A DNA stretch of 55,657 nucleotides from contig DAOPYW010000005.1 in NCBI GenBank assembly GCA_035353055.1, forward strand, positions 1 through 55,657, in the 5' to 3' direction. Origin of the DNA: JAAYDH01 sp035353055. GTDB taxonomy: Bacteria > Bacillota_I > Bacilli_A > RFN20 > CAG-826. The notes beneath the pieces were generated by a model that had not been told where the DNA came from, did not search any database, and saw nothing but the letters and a program-made list of their open reading frames with translations. Shown one piece after another: positions 10,301 to 18,786 of this stretch (position 1 is its first letter; every line of letters begins with the position of its first letter). The position numbers and the translations under genes are program-made.

Positions 10301-11317
10301 CTATTTGGCTGCGAGACAAAAGACGGTGTCTGCGTCCACTGCTATGGCCGCAACTTAGCGACTGGCCGCAAAGTAGAAGTCGGCGAAGCAGTTGGCATTA
10401 TGGCTGCTCAATCCATCGGTGAACCTGGCACTCAATTAACCATGAGAACCTTCCACACTGGCGGCGTTGCCGGCAGCGATATTACTCAAGGTTTGCCTCG
10501 TGTTCAAGAGTTGTTCGAAGCTCGCACCCCTAAAGGTGAAGCTCTCATCTCTGAAATTCGCGGTGTGGTCACTCGTATCGAAGAAAAGAATGGCTGCTAT
10601 GATGTGACTGTCAAAAACGATCTCGAAGAGAAAGTATATACGACCCCCTTCGGCGCTCGCTTGAGAGTCAAAAAAGGCGACGCTGTCAAGAATGGTGGCA
10701 AGATCACTGAGGGAGCTATCTCACCGAAGAAACTCCTTGAAGTCAGCGATGAAACCGCCGTCCAAAACTACATTCTCAAAGAAGTCCGCAAAGTTTATTC
10801 CTCGCAGGATATTGCTATTTCCGATAAGCACATCGAAGTTATCGTTCGCCAGATGCTTCGCAAAGTATTCGTTATTGATGCGGGAGACACCGACATGCTC
10901 GCCGGCACTCGCGTCAACATCAACACTTTCACCGACAAGAATACTGGAGCGCTCCTCAGCGGAAAACACCCCGCGGTGTTCTCTCCCTTAATTCTCGGTA
11001 TCACGAAAGCCGCTCTCGAAACTGACAGCTTCCTTTCCGCCGCATCCTTCCAAGAGACTACTCGCGTCTTGACCGATGCTGCCATCAAAGGCAAAACTGA
11101 CTATCTCCATGGCTTAAAAGAAAACGTTATCACTGGCCGTTTAATTCCTGCTGGCCGCGGTCTCTTCAATGAGCAAGCAGAAGACGCTTTGATTGAGCAT
11201 TTCGATGTCGAAGATACGATGAAAGTCGTCTCCGATCGCTACGTCGAAGAGCACGATCGCGCTGTCAATGCCATCCACGAAAAGATTCGCCGCGCCGAAG
11301 AAGAAAACAAAAAGTAA
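7358..11317 (+). CDS. rpoC: DNA-directed RNA polymerase subunit beta'
   Basis: The beta' subunit carries the catalytic Mg2+ loop NADFDGDQMAVH, here at about residues 496-507. The N-terminal zinc site is visible as CHCGRYKKIRFAGVVCEKCG (near residues 68-87), and the second zinc site appears in GCETKDGVCVHCYG. The bridge-helix/trigger-loop region with LTMRTFHTGGVAG is intact. At 1319 residues it is somewhat longer than B. subtilis RpoC (~1199). The sites GGAGG and ATG are well spaced. It ends the operon and is followed by a strong terminator. Confidence 0.99.
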   Translation: MFDVKKLTAIKVGLASPEQIRSWSRGEVLKPETINYRSQKPEMDGLYCEKIFGPSKDYECHCGRYKKIRFAGVVCEKCGVEVTSKEVRRERMGHIELASPCTHIWYLKGIPSRIGLLLDVSPKHLEEVVYYAAHICLNPGSSKVLSYREFINERNGREIFIPALKDILDRAMEYGIIEGDDSYNRALELIARLENYAEVFDFQSNARFISKFTGAEFGEGAAAIKRLLNEVDLNKEAEDINSKMKDTSALSRQKLTKRLEVIEAFRNSNNQPAWMILDVIPVIPPDLRPMLQLDGGRFATSDLNDLYRRVISRNNRLKKLIDMNSPDVILMNEKRMLQEAVDALIDNGRRNKPVQGPGGRALKSLSSALKGKQGRFRQNLLGKRVDYSGRSVIAVGPSLKMYQCGLPREMAIQLLRPYIACELLKRGIANAHKQADKIIDRYEDVVFDIVEEIISKHPVLLNRAPTLHRLGIQAFQPILVDGRAIRLHPLVCTGFNADFDGDQMAVHLPLSRAAQEEALHLMLASNNILGPKDGKPIVTGSQDMVLGNYYLTLEATKEDFLKRAQLAHERGDEDEAERFELFAASEGKVFKNVDDLLLAYQTKQIHLHNRIAILGSAMMKKDFTEEENKSYLITSVGKVIFNLIFPADFPYLNAVNAKNLNNDPATIASYFVPRGTNVREYIANRPLIKPFKKKDLGSIVNDIFQRYDRRAGEIDKWGEVIQPKTSAVLDKIKDQGFHYATVAGFSISLDDIHIVQGKEEILKSGDEKVNKLSKMFSMGLLTDKERHDQVVKVWDDVKNEVQAKLTEQFQVDTRNSIFMMSDSGARGNMSNILQLAGMRGLMGSTSGEAVELPVKSCFREGMNVSEFFIATHGARKGGADTALKTADSGYLTRRLVDVSQDVIVREEDCGTDHGFEVREIRDTSRNAIIASLQDRLVGRYALNDVAHPQTGEVIVKGNTMINEEQAKAIVDAGIESVVIRSLFGCETKDGVCVHCYGRNLATGRKVEVGEAVGIMAAQSIGEPGTQLTMRTFHTGGVAGSDITQGLPRVQELFEARTPKGEALISEIRGVVTRIEEKNGCYDVTVKNDLEEKVYTTPFGARLRVKKGDAVKNGGKITEGAISPKKLLEVSDETAVQNYILKEVRKVYSSQDIAISDKHIEVIVRQMLRKVFVIDAGDTDMLAGTRVNINTFTDKNTGALLSGKHPAVFSPLILGITKAALETDSFLSAASFQETTRVLTDAAIKGKTDYLHGLKENVITGRLIPAGRGLFNEQAEDALIEHFDVEDTMKVVSDRYVEEHDRAVNAIHEKIRRAEEENKK

Positions 11318-11339
11318 ACTTCATCTTTCAATAAAAATT

Positions 11340-11366
11340 GCCCCGACCAAAAATCGGGGCTTTTTT
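11340..11366 (+). terminator. rho-independent terminator after rpoC
   Basis: GCCCCGA, seven-base loop, TCGGGGC, then six T. It closes the rplK-rpoC transcription unit. Confidence 0.93.
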
Positions 11367-11490
11367 CATAAATACGCTATTTTTGCTGGGTTTTTGACGA
11401 AAAAATGAATGAATTGGGCTCATAAGTAAAAGACATTTAAAAAGTCTTTTGCTTTACATTTGTCTCTTTAAAACTTAGATTTAATAATAC

Positions 11491-13044
11491 ATGAAGAAAT
11501 TACGTTTTGCTCTCATTAGTTTGACCTTGGTTTTGACCTCATGCTTTGGCGCGACTTCGCTGGAGTTTGTCCCTTACCTAGCCGACTTGGATGAACTAGA
11601 TACTTTCAATAGTGAAGTGAGCACTTATGTTTTGCCAAAAGAGGCTTACTTTTACGATAAAACTGTCAAGGCTACCGAAATCAGCAGCCTCGCTCAGATG
11701 GAAAGCTCTCGAGACAATGGCTTATTTTTTGAGCAAGGCAAGGATCCTTACTTGCTAGTGGTTCCGATGACTTTTAAGGAAGATGTCGATCCTGATGCAG
11801 ATGTTCTGGCTAAAAAGCGAACTCTCATCCAAAATGCCTTTTTTGGCGACGCAGCGAAAAATGCTTATCAATCTGTGGCCTCTTACTATAATCAATCCTC
11901 CTATGGTCACCTGAAAATTCTCGGCGAAGTCACCGAATGGTATCACTCTCAAATGACTGCTGCAGAAGCGCTTCATAATTCCAAATTTGGAAGCACTGCT
12001 CTCACAGTCAGCTCTGACATCGCTAACGAGATTGTCACCTGGCTCTTTAATAGCGATTTTGATTTAACAAATTATCTGACTGAAGGCAACCAATACATTC
12101 GCGGTTTGTATATTGTCTACGATTATCCGCCCAACTATCAGGATACTTCATCCCTTTTTTGGGCTTATGTCGACCGAGCAAGCAAAAACAAAGTAGCCAG
12201 CACTCCTTCTGCTGCCACCTATGCTTGGTCTTCTATCGACTTCATGGGAGAAAAAGCTTACAAAAACAACATCGTTGAAGCATATACATTTATCCACGAA
12301 GTGGGACATTTGTTTGGGCTGCGCGATTATTACAACACCGTTGGCGGCAGCGGATATCAGCCAACCGGTTTTTTCGACATGATGGACTACAATTTAGGCG
12401 ACCATTGCTCCTTCAGCAAATACCTTTTGCACTGGGCCACGCCTATCATCATCGACAAGCCTCAGCAAATTACCATTAATTCCTTCACGCAAGCGGGAGA
12501 CTTTTTGCTCATCCCGACTTCCAAATTCAATGGCACCCCATATGATGAATACATCTTGATTGAGTATTTCACTCCGGATGGCTTGAATGACTCCTCGTCT
12601 TTTTCTTCCTATGTCTACGCGGACCAAGAGGGAAAAAGCCGCGTCTTCTATTACCCGAATTATCACGGATTGCGCATCTATCACATTGATGCTCGCTTAT
12701 CTTGTTATGATGGCCGAACCAAGTTGGGATATGCTGAAAACATGACCGCTGAGCAGCTCGCTCCTTATTCAAATCTTTACGTTGGCTTTGCTCATGACAA
12801 TTCTCCTCTGTCATTAGCTGAACCAACCCTCTGCCATCTCCTATCAGCAAAAGGAGAAGGCAATTATCAAAGCGGCATCGCTGCCGATAATTCCACTCTA
12901 TTTGCCTATCGCGATACCTTTGGAACCGCGGATGATGATTATGGGGACTTTACCTTCAACAAAAATGGGGAATCGCTTCCTTACTCCATGGTTATTGACC
13001 ATATGGGAGTCAACAATATCACTCTCACTTTTAGTGCGAAATAG
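11491..13044 (+). CDS. lipoprotein zinc metalloprotease, M6-like
   Basis: The 517-residue product starts with a lipoprotein signal peptide (MKKLRF, hydrophobic stretch, lipobox LTSC with Cys18), so it should be anchored on the outer face of the membrane. At residues 269-273 it has HEVGH within IHEVGHLFGLRDYY, the HExxHxxGxxD signature of gluzincin/metzincin-like peptidases, and downstream GFFDMMDYNLGDH resembles the post-catalytic block of M6 (immune inhibitor A-like) enzymes. Substrate unknown. No clear ribosome site precedes the ATG, and TAATAA lies just 5' of it, so the mRNA may be leaderless. It stands alone between the rpoC terminator and the rpsL promoter, where B. subtilis has the L7Ae-type gene rplGB. 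Confidence 0.8.
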   Translation: MKKLRFALISLTLVLTSCFGATSLEFVPYLADLDELDTFNSEVSTYVLPKEAYFYDKTVKATEISSLAQMESSRDNGLFFEQGKDPYLLVVPMTFKEDVDPDADVLAKKRTLIQNAFFGDAAKNAYQSVASYYNQSSYGHLKILGEVTEWYHSQMTAAEALHNSKFGSTALTVSSDIANEIVTWLFNSDFDLTNYLTEGNQYIRGLYIVYDYPPNYQDTSSLFWAYVDRASKNKVASTPSAATYAWSSIDFMGEKAYKNNIVEAYTFIHEVGHLFGLRDYYNTVGGSGYQPTGFFDMMDYNLGDHCSFSKYLLHWATPIIIDKPQQITINSFTQAGDFLLIPTSKFNGTPYDEYILIEYFTPDGLNDSSSFSSYVYADQEGKSRVFYYPNYHGLRIYHIDARLSCYDGRTKLGYAENMTAEQLAPYSNLYVGFAHDNSPLSLAEPTLCHLLSAKGEGNYQSGIAADNSTLFAYRDTFGTADDDYGDFTFNKNGESLPYSMVIDHMGVNNITLTFSAK

Positions 13045-13074
13045 AAATCCAACCATAACTTTTTCATTTTTTTG

Positions 13075-13103
13075 TTGCGCGTTTTTTCTTACTTATATAT
13101 TAT
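13075..13103 (+). promoter_or_regulatory. promoter of the str operon (rpsL-rpsG-fusA)
   Basis: TTGCGC (13075-13080), exactly 17 bases, TATTAT (13098-13103). It lies about 125 bases before the rpsL ATG. Confidence 0.7.
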
Positions 13104-13109
13104 ATATGA

Positions 13110-13229
13110 GCGTGTGCTAATCCTGAGCACATGGACCGAGAGGTCGTTTTTTAAGAAAAACTCATGACACACTCGGTACTGTGGATGGATAGCCACTAGA
13201 TAAAAGGAAAAAAGTAAAGGAGCAATTGT
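13110..13229 (+). promoter_or_regulatory. structured leader of rpsL mRNA
   Basis: The ~120-base leader holds several possible stems: GTGCT with AGCAC early, GACC-GAGA-GGTC, a long-range ACCGAG with CTCGGT, GTGTG with CACAC, and GTGG with CCAC near 13182-13199. Some of these exclude each other, as expected for an autoregulatory or attenuator leader. Ligand (S7, S12 or other) unknown. It ends in AAAGGAG before the ATG. Confidence 0.45.
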
Positions 13230-13652
13230 ATGCCAACAATTAACCAATTAGTTCGTCAAGGCCGTCAGAACAAGACTACAAAGTCAAAGACTCCCGCTCT
13301 TGGTGCTAGATTTAACTCTTTAAAGAAGAGAGCCACCGAGCAAGCTTCGTCACAGAAGCGCGGCGTCTGCACTCGTGTCGGAACCATGACTCCCAAAAAA
13401 CCTAACTCAGCCCTCCGTAAATACTGCCGTGTTAGATTGTCGAACGGTTATGAAGTCACTGCTTATATCGGTGGTGAAGGTCATAACTTACAAGAGCACT
13501 CAACCGTGATTATCCGCGGTGGACGTGTCAAAGATTTACCAGGTGTTCGTTACCACGTCGTCCGCGGAACACTTGACTGCGCCGGAATTGAAGCTCGCCG
13601 TCAAGGCCGCAGCCTCTATGGGACGAAGAAGCCGAAAGAATCGGAAGAATAG
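13230..13652 (+). CDS. rpsL: 30S ribosomal protein S12
   Basis: S12 lies at the decoding centre. The 140-residue product starts MPTINQLVRQGR and carries the conserved TPKKPNSALRK and RGGRVKDLPGVRYH blocks. Both lysines whose mutation gives streptomycin resistance (in PKKPNSALRK and VKDLPG) are wild type. It is the first gene of the str operon, 19 bases before rpsG. Confidence 0.98.
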   Translation: MPTINQLVRQGRQNKTTKSKTPALGARFNSLKKRATEQASSQKRGVCTRVGTMTPKKPNSALRKYCRVRLSNGYEVTAYIGGEGHNLQEHSTVIIRGGRVKDLPGVRYHVVRGTLDCAGIEARRQGRSLYGTKKPKESEE

Positions 13653-13671
13653 TTGAAGGAGGAGTTTCATT

Positions 13672-14139
13672 ATGCGTAAAAACATTGCTACAAAGCGCGA
13701 CGTGTTACCAGATCCAATTTACAACAGTAAACTCATCACACGTTTGATTAACAAGATTATGCTCGATGGCAAAAAGGGAACTGCTCAGACAATTCTCTAC
13801 ACGGCCTTCAACAAAATCGAAGCTAAGACCAGCAAGCCCGCCATGGATGTCTTCGCAACAGCGATCAACAACATCATGCCAGAAGTCGAATTAAAAATGC
13901 GACGCGTTGGCGGCAGTAACTTCCAAGTTCCAACCGAAGTGACCAAAGAAAGAAAAGTCACCCTTGGATTGAGATGGTTAGTTACCTATTCCCGCTTGAG
14001 AAATGAAAAGACCATGGAAGATCGTCTCGCTAACGAGATCATCGATGCCGCGAACGGCACCGGCGCTTCCGTGAAAAAGAGAGAAGATACACACAAGATG
14101 GCCGAAGCCAACAAAGCTTATGCTCATTATCGTTGGTAA
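13672..14139 (+). CDS. rpsG: 30S ribosomal protein S7
   Basis: S7 nucleates assembly of the 30S head and often represses its own operon. At 155 residues it matches the normal bacterial length (~156). It has the N-terminal RDVLPDPIYNSKLITRLINKIM, VGGSNFQVPTEV and C-terminal HKMAEANKAYAHYRW motifs. GGAGG precedes the ATG, and fusA follows after 18 bases. Confidence 0.98.
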   Translation: MRKNIATKRDVLPDPIYNSKLITRLINKIMLDGKKGTAQTILYTAFNKIEAKTSKPAMDVFATAINNIMPEVELKMRRVGGSNFQVPTEVTKERKVTLGLRWLVTYSRLRNEKTMEDRLANEIIDAANGTGASVKKREDTHKMAEANKAYAHYRW

Positions 14140-14157
14140 TCGAGGAGGGAAATTATT

Positions 14158-16239
14158 ATGGCAAATCGCGAATTTGATTTAGCCCATACTCGAAATATCG
14201 GTATCATGGCCCACATTGATGCGGGCAAGACTACTACAACTGAACGTATTCTCTACTTCACCGGCAAGATTCATAAGATTGGCGAAGTCCACGAAGGCGC
14301 CGCCACTATGGACTGGATGGAACAAGAGCAAGAGAGAGGCATTACCATTACTTCTGCGGCGACTACCGCCACTTGGAAAGGAAATCGCATTAACGTCATC
14401 GACACTCCCGGGCACGTCGACTTCACTGTTGAAGTTGAGCGTTCCCTTCGCGTCCTCGATGGTGCGATTACGGTCCTCGATGGAAAAAATGGCGTCGAGC
14501 CTCAGACTGAGACAGTGTGGAGACAAGGTAGCAAATATGGTGTTCCAAGAATCGTCTTTGTGAACAAGCTTGATGCTATAGGCGCGGACTTCGAAATGTG
14601 CGTCCGTTCCCTCCATGAACGTTTAGGTGCCAATGCTGCCGCGGTGCAATACCCGATAGGCATTGAGTCATCCTTAATTGGCTGTATCGATATTATTGAG
14701 CAAAAAGCATGGATTTATGATTCCAACATTGATGACAATCCAACCGAGTCACCAATTCCCGAAGAATATAAAGATAAAGTCGTCAAATTAAGAGCAACTT
14801 TGTTCGAAGCTCTCTCAAACTTTGACGAAGAAATTCTCATGCTGGTTCTTGATGGGCAAGAACCAAGCGTTGAGCAGACCAAAGCCACTATTCGCAAAGC
14901 GGTTTTGAAAGGTGAATTTCACCCTGTGTTCTGCGGTTCCGCTTACAAGAACAAGAATATTCAATTGCTCCTTGATGGCGTTATTGATTATCTGCCAAGT
15001 CCTCTCGACATTCCTGCTGCTAAAGGAATTGATGATCGTGGTAACCCAACGACTTGCATAGCTGATGAGGGTGCTCCCCTTGCTGCTCTTGCATTCAAGA
15101 TTGCCACAGACCCATTTATCGGTCGGCTCTCTTACGTCCGTATTTATAGCGGCGTGTTGAAGAGCGGCTCCTATGTCTACAACAGCACTAAAGGTGTCAA
15201 GGAAAGAATCGCTCGCGTCGTTCTCATGCACAGCAACCACCGCCAAGAGGTGGAAGAATTGCATGCTGGCGATATCGGAGCGGTAGTGGGACTTAAAAAT
15301 ACCATCACTGGCGATACCTTATGCGACGAGAAGAGCATCGTCATTCTCGAGCAGATGGAATTCCCTGATCCTGTCATTGAGCAGGCGGTGGAACCCAAGA
15401 CGAAAGCCGACCAAGAGAAAATGGCTAATGCTTTGCAGAAGCTCGCTGAAGAGGATCCAACCTTCAAGGTGAGAACTAATGCGGAGACTGGCCAGACCAT
15501 CATCGCTGGTGTCGGCGAGCTTCACCTCGACATCATCGTCGACCGCATGAAGCGCGAATTTGGTGTCAGCGTCAATGTCGGCGCTCCCCAAGTCGAATAT
15601 CGCGAAACCATTCGTCAATCTGGCGATTGCGAAGGCAGATATATCAAGCAGTCCGGCGGTCGTGGTCAATACGGCCATGTGTGGGTCAAATTTGAACCCA
15701 ACCCTGGAAAAGGATTTGAATTCGTCGATGCAATCGTCGGCGGAACAGTTCCTAAAGAGTATATTAAACCTACTCGCGATGGTCTTGTCGACTCCCTCAA
15801 GCGCGGCCTTGTGGCCGGGTTTGAAGTCATGGACATCAAAGCCACTTTGTTCGATGGCAGCTACCACGATGTCGACTCTAGCGAAGCTGCTTATAAAATC
15901 GCTGCTTCGATGGCTCTCAAAGAAGCGGCTCGCAAATGCGATCCCGTCATCCTTGAGCCAATCATGAAAATCGAAGTGACAATCCCTGAGCAGTACTACG
16001 GCGATGTCATCGGCGATATCTCTCGCCGGCGCGGAAACATCAATGGTGAAATGCAGAGAGCCAATGCTAAAATCCTCGAAGCTGAAGTGCCGCTATCCGA
16101 AATGTTTGGATACGTCACCGATCTCCGCAGCATGACTCAAGGCCGAGGCAACTACGTCATGCAGTTTGATCACTATGGCGAATGCCCTCGATACATCATG
16201 GACGAAATTATCAAAAAGAACGGAGTTTCCGCTCGATAA
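14158..16239 (+). CDS. fusA: elongation factor G
   Basis: EF-G drives ribosomal translocation and, with RRF, recycling. The 693 residues match family length. G-domain motifs are intact: AHIDAGKTTTTER (P loop, near 18-30), RGITITSAA (switch I), DTPGHVDF (G3) and NKLD (G4). The domain IV region includes GGRGQYGHVWVKFEP. GGAGG lies before the ATG. Confidence 0.98.
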   Translation: MANREFDLAHTRNIGIMAHIDAGKTTTTERILYFTGKIHKIGEVHEGAATMDWMEQEQERGITITSAATTATWKGNRINVIDTPGHVDFTVEVERSLRVLDGAITVLDGKNGVEPQTETVWRQGSKYGVPRIVFVNKLDAIGADFEMCVRSLHERLGANAAAVQYPIGIESSLIGCIDIIEQKAWIYDSNIDDNPTESPIPEEYKDKVVKLRATLFEALSNFDEEILMLVLDGQEPSVEQTKATIRKAVLKGEFHPVFCGSAYKNKNIQLLLDGVIDYLPSPLDIPAAKGIDDRGNPTTCIADEGAPLAALAFKIATDPFIGRLSYVRIYSGVLKSGSYVYNSTKGVKERIARVVLMHSNHRQEVEELHAGDIGAVVGLKNTITGDTLCDEKSIVILEQMEFPDPVIEQAVEPKTKADQEKMANALQKLAEEDPTFKVRTNAETGQTIIAGVGELHLDIIVDRMKREFGVSVNVGAPQVEYRETIRQSGDCEGRYIKQSGGRGQYGHVWVKFEPNPGKGFEFVDAIVGGTVPKEYIKPTRDGLVDSLKRGLVAGFEVMDIKATLFDGSYHDVDSSEAAYKIAASMALKEAARKCDPVILEPIMKIEVTIPEQYYGDVIGDISRRRGNINGEMQRANAKILEAEVPLSEMFGYVTDLRSMTQGRGNYVMQFDHYGECPRYIMDEIIKKNGVSAR

Positions 16240-16266
16240 CCGGTTGCTTAATACCTTTAAAGGGTA

Positions 16267-16295
16267 TTGCATATAAAAACTTATTGCTATATTAT
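16267..16295 (+). promoter_or_regulatory. promoter of tuf
   Basis: TTGCAT (16267-16272), exactly 17 bases, TATTAT (16290-16295), lying between fusA and tuf. It implies that tuf is transcribed on its own as well as from the str promoter. Confidence 0.7.
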
Positions 16296-16346
16296 GAATT
16301 CGTTGAAAAATCTACATTTATACGAAGGAAAGGAGATTTCAAATTT

Positions 16347-17531
16347 ATGGCAAAACAAAAATTCGACAGATCAAAACCACACGTTAACATTGGTACTATC
16401 GGTCACGTTGACCACGGTAAAACCACTTTAACCGCGGCTATCACTTCTGTCTTAGCAAAAGCAGGTGGAGCAGTCGCCACCGCTTACGATCAAATCGACT
16501 CAGCTCCTGAAGAGAAGGCTCGTGGTATTACCATCAACGCCTCGCACATTGAATATCAAACCGCAAAGAGACACTACGCCCACGTTGACTGTCCTGGGCA
16601 CGCTGACTACATCAAAAACATGATCACTGGCGCAGCGCAAATGGACGGAGCAATCCTCGTGGTTGCTGGCACTGATGGCGTTATGCCACAGACTCGTGAG
16701 CACATCTTGCTCGCTCGCCAAGTCGGTGTTCCATCAATCGTTGTCTTCATCAACAAAGTTGACTTAGTCGACGATCCAGAATTACTCGACTTAGTCGAAA
16801 TGGACGTCCGCGAACTCTTAAGCAAATATGGTTATCCAGGTGATGACACTCCTGTCATCCGCGGATCTGCTCGCCAAGCTCTTGACGGCGATCCTGAAGC
16901 ACAAAAGACCATCATGGCTCTCATGGATGCTGTTGATAGCTTCATCCCAGAACCAGTTCGTGATGATGAGAAGCCATTCTTGCTCGCCATCGAAGATGTC
17001 ATGACCATCTCTGGCCGTGGTACCGTCGTTACTGGCCGTGTCGAACGCGGCAGAGCGAAACTCGGCGATGAAGTGGAAATCATCGGTATTCGCCCAACTC
17101 AAAAATCCGTCATTACTGGACTTGAATCATTCCGCAAGATCTGCGACTTCGTCGAAGCCGGAGACAACGTCGGTGCTCTTTTAAGAGGCATCAACCGCGA
17201 CCAAGTTCAGCGCGGACAAGTTCTCGCTAAACCCGGAACTGTCACTCCTCACAGCAAATTCAAAGGTCATGTTTACGTGTTATCCAAAGAAGAAGGTGGA
17301 CGCCACACTGCTTTCTTGAGCAACTACCGCCCTCAATTCTACTTCCGTACCACCGATGTCACTGGCATCATTACGCTCCCAGCTGGTGTCGACATGGTTA
17401 TGCCTGGCGATAACGTCGAATTGACCATCGAACTCATTCACCCCATCGCAATGGAACAAGGAACTAAGTTCTCCATTCGTGAAGGCGGCCGCACTGTCGG
17501 TGCTGGTTCAGTCAGCGAAATCATCAAATAG
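16347..17531 (+). CDS. tuf: elongation factor Tu
   Basis: EF-Tu delivers aminoacyl-tRNA to the ribosome. The true start is the ATG at 16347, after AAAGGAGA: it gives 394 residues beginning MAKQKFDRSKPHVNIG as in the family, whereas the in-frame ATG at 16182 overlaps fusA and adds 55 unrelated residues. GHVDHGKTTL (G1), RGITINASH, DCPGHADY (G3) and NKVD (G4) are all present. A terminator follows directly. Confidence 0.98.
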   Translation: MAKQKFDRSKPHVNIGTIGHVDHGKTTLTAAITSVLAKAGGAVATAYDQIDSAPEEKARGITINASHIEYQTAKRHYAHVDCPGHADYIKNMITGAAQMDGAILVVAGTDGVMPQTREHILLARQVGVPSIVVFINKVDLVDDPELLDLVEMDVRELLSKYGYPGDDTPVIRGSARQALDGDPEAQKTIMALMDAVDSFIPEPVRDDEKPFLLAIEDVMTISGRGTVVTGRVERGRAKLGDEVEIIGIRPTQKSVITGLESFRKICDFVEAGDNVGALLRGINRDQVQRGQVLAKPGTVTPHSKFKGHVYVLSKEEGGRHTAFLSNYRPQFYFRTTDVTGIITLPAGVDMVMPGDNVELTIELIHPIAMEQGTKFSIREGGRTVGAGSVSEIIK

Positions 17532-17550
17532 TTAATCGCTAAATAAACGA

Positions 17551-17580
17551 AAAGCTTTCTCTTCGGAGGAAGCTTTTTTA
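17551..17580 (+). terminator. rho-independent terminator after tuf
   Basis: AAGCTTTCT, CTTCGG loop region, AGGAAGCTT (one G-T pair), then a T run. Confidence 0.85.
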
Positions 17581-17631
17581 ACGCGATAAAAAAAGATTTT
17601 TTTAAGCGAAGAAATCAAGTATATTATTGGT

Positions 17632-18786
17632 ATGCAAAAAGTCGCTCAACCCGAAGATGGAAATAACATAATCGAGATTGCTCCAATTGGCAAGGGCCGG
17701 CGCATCTTATTGTTTTTCGCTGACTATTTTCTATCTTTTATTATCTCCTTTCTCCTCTTTAACATCGCGGTAGTCCCCTTGGGATATTTGATCACCCAAT
17801 ACGATAAAAAAAGCGATGTCTCTTCAACCTACGAGAACACGAAACTCGACATTCTCTATGGCAGGGAACTTCTCTATTATCACGACGCGGATGACAAATA
17901 CCTCTTTTCCACCAGCCTGAGCTTCACTTATGATGTGTTTCTCTCCTATTATTGCCTCGATGACGCCCTCTCACCGGATGTCAATTATCCCGAGTATGGC
18001 CACAAGATTGAAAATGATGTCATCTGGACTTATTATCACGACATAAAACAAGATGATAATATTTATTATTCTCTTTTCGATTCCTACAACACCGCGGGGT
18101 ACTTTAAAAAGGTTGGCGACCAATACTATTTAGAAGATCTCTACAAGCAAGAGATTGCCCCCTATTTCAACCCCAGTAGTGAAATCTCCACGAATGGCAT
18201 GAATTATTACGACAAGATCGGCCAGAAGTTTTTCTTTAATCTCTACGGGGAAGTCATCGATGACATCAAGGCGAATGATATAACCTACTCTCCTATTGCT
18301 CTATCATACAAGGAAGCCGATGTTTTCGTCCGAGAATTCGATGCTTATTACAAGAACTTTTTCACTTATACTTCGATTATTGCTTATTTTATTTCTTGGC
18401 TTGCTTATTTCTTCTTCGTTCCTCTATTCCGCGAGAAGCACCAGACCATTGGAATGTCTTTAATGAAGATTCAGCGCTTGAACATCCATCGGCTGAAACT
18501 CTACACCAAAGGCGAATCTGCTCTCGCCAGCATCTACCCGCTCTTCACTGGTGCTTCGATATGCTTTTTCCTGCCGATGACCATTACTGGGTTGACGCTT
18601 CCCTTTGCGCTGTCAATCTTAATCTATGTGCTGGTCTTATCCATTCTGTTTCAAATTGTCTCAGCGATATTTATCATTTTTAATTCCTATAATCGGACAA
18701 TTACCGATCTGTGTTCCCAGAGCGTCTGCGTGACGACCGAAAATTTAGATGCTATTTATAGCATTGAGGAATATAATATAGACTAA
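17632..18786 (+). CDS. RDD-like multi-pass membrane protein
   Basis: The 384-residue product resembles RDD family proteins: an Arg pair followed by an Asp in the first membrane segment (GRRILLFFADYFLSFIIS, near residues 23-40), a large extracytoplasmic loop of about 180 residues rich in Tyr/Asp, then further membrane helices after the family-like motif REKHQTIGMSLMKIQRL (near 264-280). RDD proteins have been linked to ion or osmolyte transport, but most are uncharacterised. It overlaps the next gene by one base (TAATG), so the two are translationally coupled. No ribosome site precedes the ATG, and a TATATT/TATTAT box lies only 5-7 bases upstream, suggesting a leaderless mRNA. Confidence 0.65.
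   Translation: MQKVAQPEDGNNIIEIAPIGKGRRILLFFADYFLSFIISFLLFNIAVVPLGYLITQYDKKSDVSSTYENTKLDILYGRELLYYHDADDKYLFSTSLSFTYDVFLSYYCLDDALSPDVNYPEYGHKIENDVIWTYYHDIKQDDNIYYSLFDSYNTAGYFKKVGDQYYLEDLYKQEIAPYFNPSSEISTNGMNYYDKIGQKFFFNLYGEVIDDIKANDITYSPIALSYKEADVFVREFDAYYKNFFTYTSIIAYFISWLAYFFFVPLFREKHQTIGMSLMKIQRLNIHRLKLYTKGESALASIYPLFTGASICFFLPMTITGLTLPFALSILIYVLVLSILFQIVSAIFIIFNSYNRTITDLCSQSVCVTTENLDAIYSIEEYNID

Noticed and set aside
15319..15867. 182-codon reverse-strand frame
   Set aside because: It is antisense to fusA, which is highly conserved over the same stretch; the length reflects codon bias.
16250..16268. Inverted repeat AATACC...GGTATT after fusA as a terminator
   Set aside because: No T run follows, and the repeat abuts the tuf promoter; read-through to tuf remains likely.
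16182..16346. Extended start for tuf
   Set aside because: It overlaps the fusA end, spans the tuf promoter and adds 55 residues absent from EF-Tu; AAAGGAGA supports the ATG at 16347.
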